Positions 4,768-7,451 of a stretch of 7,451 bases of DNA are shown one piece after another. The number at the start of each line of letters is the position of its first letter. Position 1 is the stretch's first letter. Location of the stretch: positions 1 through 7,451 of the forward strand of contig CAMLHB010000118.1 of assembly GCA_946479725.1 (NCBI GenBank). Direction: 5' to 3'. The notes beneath the pieces were generated by a model that ran no database searches, had not been told where the DNA came from, and worked only from the letters and a program-made list of their open reading frames with translations. Source of the stretch: an uncultured Actinomycetes bacterium (GTDB lineage: Bacteria > Actinomycetota > Thermoleophilia > Solirubrobacterales > 70-9). The translations under genes and the position numbers were made by a program.

Positions 4768-5799
4768 CTAGCCGATTGCGACCATGCGCTCGATCGGGAT
4801 CCGCGCCCGCTCGGCGATCTCCGGCGAGACGCTGACCTCCCCGCTGAGGTCGCGGAGGCAGTCGCGCAGCTTCGGCAGGGTGATCATCTTCATGTACCTG
4901 CAGGTGGCCATCCGGTTGGCCTCGATCAGATGCGCCCGCGGCGCCGCCTGCTGCAGCGGGTAGAGCATCCCGTTCTCGGTGGCGACGATGAACTCGCCGT
5001 CGGGGTGCGCTTCGACGTGCTTCTGCATCCCCGAGGTCGAGAGCATGTGGACGCCCTCCGGATCGATGTCGCCGGAAGCGACGTACTCCATCGCCTGGGT
5101 CGAGCAGCCGCACTCGGGGTGGATCAGGAACTCCGCGTCGGGGTGCTCCTCGCGGGTGCGGACGATGTCCAGCGGCTTGATCCCGGCGTGGACGTGGCAC
5201 TCGCCATCCCAGATGTGGAAGTTGCCGCGGCGCTCGGGTTCTTCCACGAGCCCGGTCTCGCGCTCGACAAAGGCGCCGAGCCACATGTCGGGGCCGAAGA
5301 GGATCTCGGTCTCCGGGCCGTGCTCGGCCCAGATGTGGCGGACGACGTCGACGGCGTTGGAGGAGGTGACGCAGTAGTCGGTCTCGGCCTTGACCTCGGC
5401 CGAGGTGTTGACGTACATCACCACGAGGGCGCCGGGGTGCTCGGCCTTCCAGGCGCGCAGCTGCTCGGCGGTGATCGAATCGGCGAGCGAGCAGCCGGCA
5501 TCGAGGTCGGGGATCAGCACCGTCTTCTCGGGCGAGAGGATCGAGGCGGTCTCGGCCATGAAGTGGACGCCGCAGAAGGCGATCACCTCGGCGTCGGTCT
5601 CGGCCGCCTGGCGCGAGAGCCCGAGCGAGTCGCCACGGTAGTTGGCGATGTCCTGAATCTCAGGAAGCTCGTAGTTGTGGGCGAGGACGACGGCGTTCCG
5701 CTCCGCCGCGAGCGCGCGGACTTCGTCGCTGATCTCAGCGATCTGGTCCGGGCTCAGCTCCGGGGCCAAAGTAGGTTGGATCGTCGGGAGCTCCTGCAT
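4768..5799 (-). CDS. nadA: Quinolinate synthase NadA
   Basis: The product has 343 residues, typical for NadA. The enzyme joins iminoaspartate and dihydroxyacetone phosphate to make quinolinate, the NAD precursor, using a [4Fe-4S] cluster. The three cluster cysteines are visible by analogy with E. coli Cys113/200/297: C103 (DAGCSLAD), C201 (WDGECHVHAG) and C300 (MATCRYMKM). Other hallmarks are LAHNYELPEIQDIA (39-52), FCGVHFMAETA (75-85), YVNTSAEVKA (129-138), TSSNAV (145-150), HPECGC (227-232) and VATENGMLYPLQQA (272-285). The ATG at 5799 is preceded by GGAAAGGAAGGG. The partial nadC is nearby on the same strand, but fpg lies between them in the opposite direction, so the two are not one operon. 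A long inverted repeat at 5893-5943 lies in the shared upstream region and may regulate it. No nadB is seen in the window. Confidence 0.97.
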   Translation of the reverse strand: MQELPTIQPTLAPELSPDQIAEISDEVRALAAERNAVVLAHNYELPEIQDIANYRGDSLGLSRQAAETDAEVIAFCGVHFMAETASILSPEKTVLIPDLDAGCSLADSITAEQLRAWKAEHPGALVVMYVNTSAEVKAETDYCVTSSNAVDVVRHIWAEHGPETEILFGPDMWLGAFVERETGLVEEPERRGNFHIWDGECHVHAGIKPLDIVRTREEHPDAEFLIHPECGCSTQAMEYVASGDIDPEGVHMLSTSGMQKHVEAHPDGEFIVATENGMLYPLQQAAPRAHLIEANRMATCRYMKMITLPKLRDCLRDLSGEVSVSPEIAERARIPIERMVAIG

Positions 5800-5865
5800 G
5801 AGCCCTTCCTTTCCTGATGTTCGCCGGCGGGACTGGGTCCGGACCGGTCGAATGAACGTAGAGAA

Positions 5866-5871
5866 AGTCTA
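5866..5871 (-). promoter_or_regulatory. Candidate nadA -10 box
   Basis: TAGACT on the minus strand (5871-5866) fits TANNNT and lies 67 bp before the nadA ATG. A second TANNNT, TACGTT, lies at 5860-5855. The -35 position for the first (about 5894-5889) is not consensus-like but overlaps the edge of the inverted repeat at 5893, so a protein on that repeat could block or help the promoter. Confidence 0.3.
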
Positions 5872-5892
5872 GTGCAGCGAGCCCCCCACTCC

Positions 5893-5943
5893 CGAACTGC
5901 ATCAGATTCGCTACCCAGCAGGGAGCAAATCTGATGCAGTTCG
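5893..5943. promoter_or_regulatory. Long inverted repeat between divergent nadA and fpg
   Basis: The arms 5893-5911 and 5925-5943 pair over 18 of 19 positions (CGAACTGCATCAGATT is perfect; the only mismatch is at 5909), with a 13-base centre. No gene ends here, so it is not a terminator for a neighbour. The right arm ends three bases before the fpg ATG, and the left arm abuts a candidate nadA promoter. It could be an operator for a dimeric regulator of both genes, or an RNA hairpin in the fpg leader. I do not recognise the motif as a known NAD-regulator (NrtR, NiaR, NadQ) site. Confidence 0.6.
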
Positions 5944-5954
5944 CTAATGCCTGA
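5934..5954 (+). other. Six-codon ORF overlapping the fpg start
   Basis: ATG at 5934 opens MQFANA and stops at TGA 5952-5954, spanning the fpg ATG at 5947 in another frame. AGGGAG (5920-5925) sits eight bases before it, ideal spacing, whereas it is 21 bases before the fpg ATG, which has no nearer ribosome site. It may pass ribosomes to fpg by coupling, or be chance. Confidence 0.3.
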
Positions 5955-6807
5955 GCTGCCTGAGGTCGAGATCGTTGCGCGCCGGTTGAACAGCGCCCTT
6001 ACGGGCAGCGCCCCGGTGGGGAGCGAGGTGGAATCGGCGCTGGCGCCGGGGATGAACGTGATGAAGACCTTTGACCCGCCGCTGGAAGCACTGGTCGGCC
6101 GCGAGGTCACCGCGGTGCGGCGGATCGGCAAGATGCCGGTCGTCGAGTTCGGCGACCTGGCGCTGCTGATCCACCTGATGTCGGCGGGGCGGCTGCGGGT
6201 GTTCGAGAAAAGGGCCTCGCTGAAAGACAAAGCCTCGCGTGTCCTGATCCGCCTCACCGACGGCCGCGAGCTGCGGCTGCGCGAGTTCGGGACCAAGCAG
6301 CGCGCCTGGGCGAAGCTGCTGCCCGTCGATGCCGTGGCCGCGGACGAGATGGTCGCCAGCCTCGGCCCCGAGGCCTGGCCCCCTCCCCCGCTCGACGAGC
6401 TGGCGGCGGCGATCGACAAGCCCCGCCACCTGCACCCGCTGCTGCGCCACCAGAAAGACATCGCCGGGATCGGTCGCTCCTGGGTCGACGAGATCCTCTG
6501 GGAGGCCCGCCTCTCCCCCTTCAGGAAAGGGTCCGAGCTCGACGCCGAAGAGGTCGAGCGCCTGCACGCGGCGCTGCACGTGCTCGGCGACGCGATCGAC
6601 CACTACGAGGAGGCGATCGGCCCCGAGGTCCCCGACAAGGTCCCGATGCCGCTGAAGGTCCACAAGCGCGAGGGCGAGCCCTGCCCCCGCTGCGGCACCA
6701 CGATCGAGGCCGTCTTCTTCTCCGAACACCAGACCAACTACTGCCCCAAAGAGCAGACGGGCGGGCGGATCCTCAAGGACAGGCGGCTTTCGAAACTGCT
6801 CAAGTGA
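5947..6807 (+). CDS. Fpg/Nei-family DNA glycosylase
   Basis: The product has 286 residues, near the usual 270-290. It starts MPELPEVEIVARRL; Met removal exposes the catalytic proline, so the ATG at 5947 is firm (an in-frame stop lies at 5932-5934). P2 and E3 are the active-site pair, and K62 in RRIGKMPVVEF is the conserved catalytic-domain lysine. The helix-two-turn-helix is at about 159-192 (DIAGIGRSWVDEILWEARLSP), with R177 where E. coli Fpg has Asn. The zinc finger is CPRCG (C246, C249) and YCPKEQTGG (C266, E269). The fourth cysteine is glutamate, and the usual Gly-Arg just before is Glu-His. The enzyme should excise oxidised bases, such as 8-oxoguanine or oxidised pyrimidines, by base excision repair. 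Whether it is MutM or Nei-like cannot be told. It diverges from nadA and converges on nadC with a nine-base gap. Confidence 0.93.
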   Translation: MPELPEVEIVARRLNSALTGSAPVGSEVESALAPGMNVMKTFDPPLEALVGREVTAVRRIGKMPVVEFGDLALLIHLMSAGRLRVFEKRASLKDKASRVLIRLTDGRELRLREFGTKQRAWAKLLPVDAVAADEMVASLGPEAWPPPPLDELAAAIDKPRHLHPLLRHQKDIAGIGRSWVDEILWEARLSPFRKGSELDAEEVERLHAALHVLGDAIDHYEEAIGPEVPDKVPMPLKVHKREGEPCPRCGTTIEAVFFSEHQTNYCPKEQTGGRILKDRRLSKLLK

Positions 6808-6816
6808 GCGAGTCGG

Positions 6817-7451
6817 CTAGATGAGCTCCAAGAGCATCGAGAAATCCAGGGTGGCGGCAGAATGAGTTACTGCACCGATTGAGATGAACTCGACGCCCGT
6901 TTCCGCGATCTCGCGCACGTTCTCCAGCGTCACCCCCCCAGAGGCCTCGAGCGAGACCCCGTCGGGGCCGCCGGCGTTCCCGTCCCGCAGGGCGACGGCT
7001 TCGCGCATCGAGGCCGGGCTCATGTTGTCGAGCAGTAGCCGGTCGACGCCCATGCCGAGGGCGTAAGCCGTTTCGTCAAGGTTGCGGACCTCGACCTCGA
7101 TCGCCTTCTCGGGCTGCCCGTTGCGGGCGGCGTAGACGGCTTTGGCGAGCCCCCCGGCGGCGGCGATGTGGTTCTCCTTGATCAGGATCGCGTCGTAGAG
7201 GCCCATGCGGTGGTTGATGCCGCCGCCGGCCGCGACCGCCGCCTTCTCCAGGTGGCGCAGGCCCGGCGTCGTCTTGCGAGTGTCGAGGATCGAGGTGCCG
7301 GTGCCGACCACCGCCTCGGCGTAGCGGGCGGTCAGAGTGGCGACGCCGGAGAGGTGGCCGAGAAAGTTGATCGAGGTCCGCTCGGCGGCGAGCAGGGCGC
7401 GGGCGCTGCCGCTGGCGACCAGGACCTCGGCCGGCACGTCCTCGCGCCACT
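6817..7451 (-). CDS. nadC: Nicotinate-nucleotide pyrophosphorylase NadC, 5' end outside window
   Basis: The frame stays open to the right edge (reads WREDVPAEVLVASG), so the N-terminal part, roughly 75-80 residues for a normal NadC of about 280-290, is outside the window. The visible 211 residues include ERTSINFLGHLSGVAT, ILDTRKTTPGLRHLEKAAV, GGGINHRMGLYDAILIKENH, EVEVRNLDE, LLLDNMSP and LEASGGVTLENV, the phosphoribosyl- and quinolinate-binding barrel of NadC. It ends SIGAVTHSAATLDFSMLLE. The enzyme converts quinolinate and PRPP to nicotinate mononucleotide, the step after NadA. A GTG at 7437 is internal and not the start. It is on the same strand as nadA but separated by the opposite-facing fpg. 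Confidence 0.96.
   Translation of the reverse strand, partial: WREDVPAEVLVASGSARALLAAERTSINFLGHLSGVATLTARYAEAVVGTGTSILDTRKTTPGLRHLEKAAVAAGGGINHRMGLYDAILIKENHIAAAGGLAKAVYAARNGQPEKAIEVEVRNLDETAYALGMGVDRLLLDNMSPASMREAVALRDGNAGGPDGVSLEASGGVTLENVREIAETGVEFISIGAVTHSAATLDFSMLLELI

Noticed and set aside
4930..5817. A 295-codon plus-strand frame opposite nadA
   Set aside because: nadA has its three cluster cysteines and full length; the opposite frame has no family features.
5893..5943. Inverted repeat as a transcription terminator
   Set aside because: Both neighbours start here and point away; no gene ends nearby and no T-tract follows either arm.

Overview
The window is high-GC, gene-dense bacterial DNA with compact operons, many GTG starts and overlapping stop/start codons. 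The style points to a GC-rich actinobacterium. The small Ser/Gly-rich secreted proteins, the kinase N-terminus and the NadA and Fpg variants suggest Thermoleophilia (Solirubrobacterales-like). That placement is inferred from remembered family style, not from a search.

Layout. (1) Positions 1-775, minus strand: an operon of a secreted repeat-bearing protein (332-775), a small membrane-anchored Ser-rich protein (58-339) and the first 19 codons of an ApbE-like flavin transferase that runs off the left edge. (2) Positions 914-3365, plus strand: an OmpR/PhoB-type response regulator, its sensor histidine kinase and a small membrane-anchored protein of unknown function. The kinase reading frame lacks a recognised start codon where one is expected. 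(3) Positions 3371-4676, minus strand: a Haem_bd-type c-type haem protein with one CxxCH motif, a UspA-like protein and another small secreted protein that resembles the 332-775 product. (4) Positions 4768-7451: NAD biosynthesis (nadA; nadC, 5' end missing) on the minus strand, with an Fpg/Nei DNA glycosylase on the plus strand between them.

The main result of the hunt is a shared regulatory pattern. Three gene starts on the minus strand (near 775, 3886 and 4676) each have, just upstream, four AAAG-like elements spaced 10-12 bp apart. The spacing is that of PhoB/OmpR-family half-sites, and one of the three copies lies in the divergent promoter region of the response regulator itself. A simple reading is a local regulon: the two-component system controls a set of envelope proteins (ApbE-linked, haem-binding and small secreted proteins) and possibly itself. 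The redox theme (covalent flavin attachment plus a c-type haem) suggests extracytoplasmic electron transfer, but this is inference.

Other points of interest are a long inverted repeat between the divergent nadA and fpg starts, a six-codon ORF overlapping the fpg start, and an Fpg zinc finger with its fourth cysteine replaced by glutamate. No tRNA, rRNA, CRISPR array, insertion sequence or phage gene was seen.
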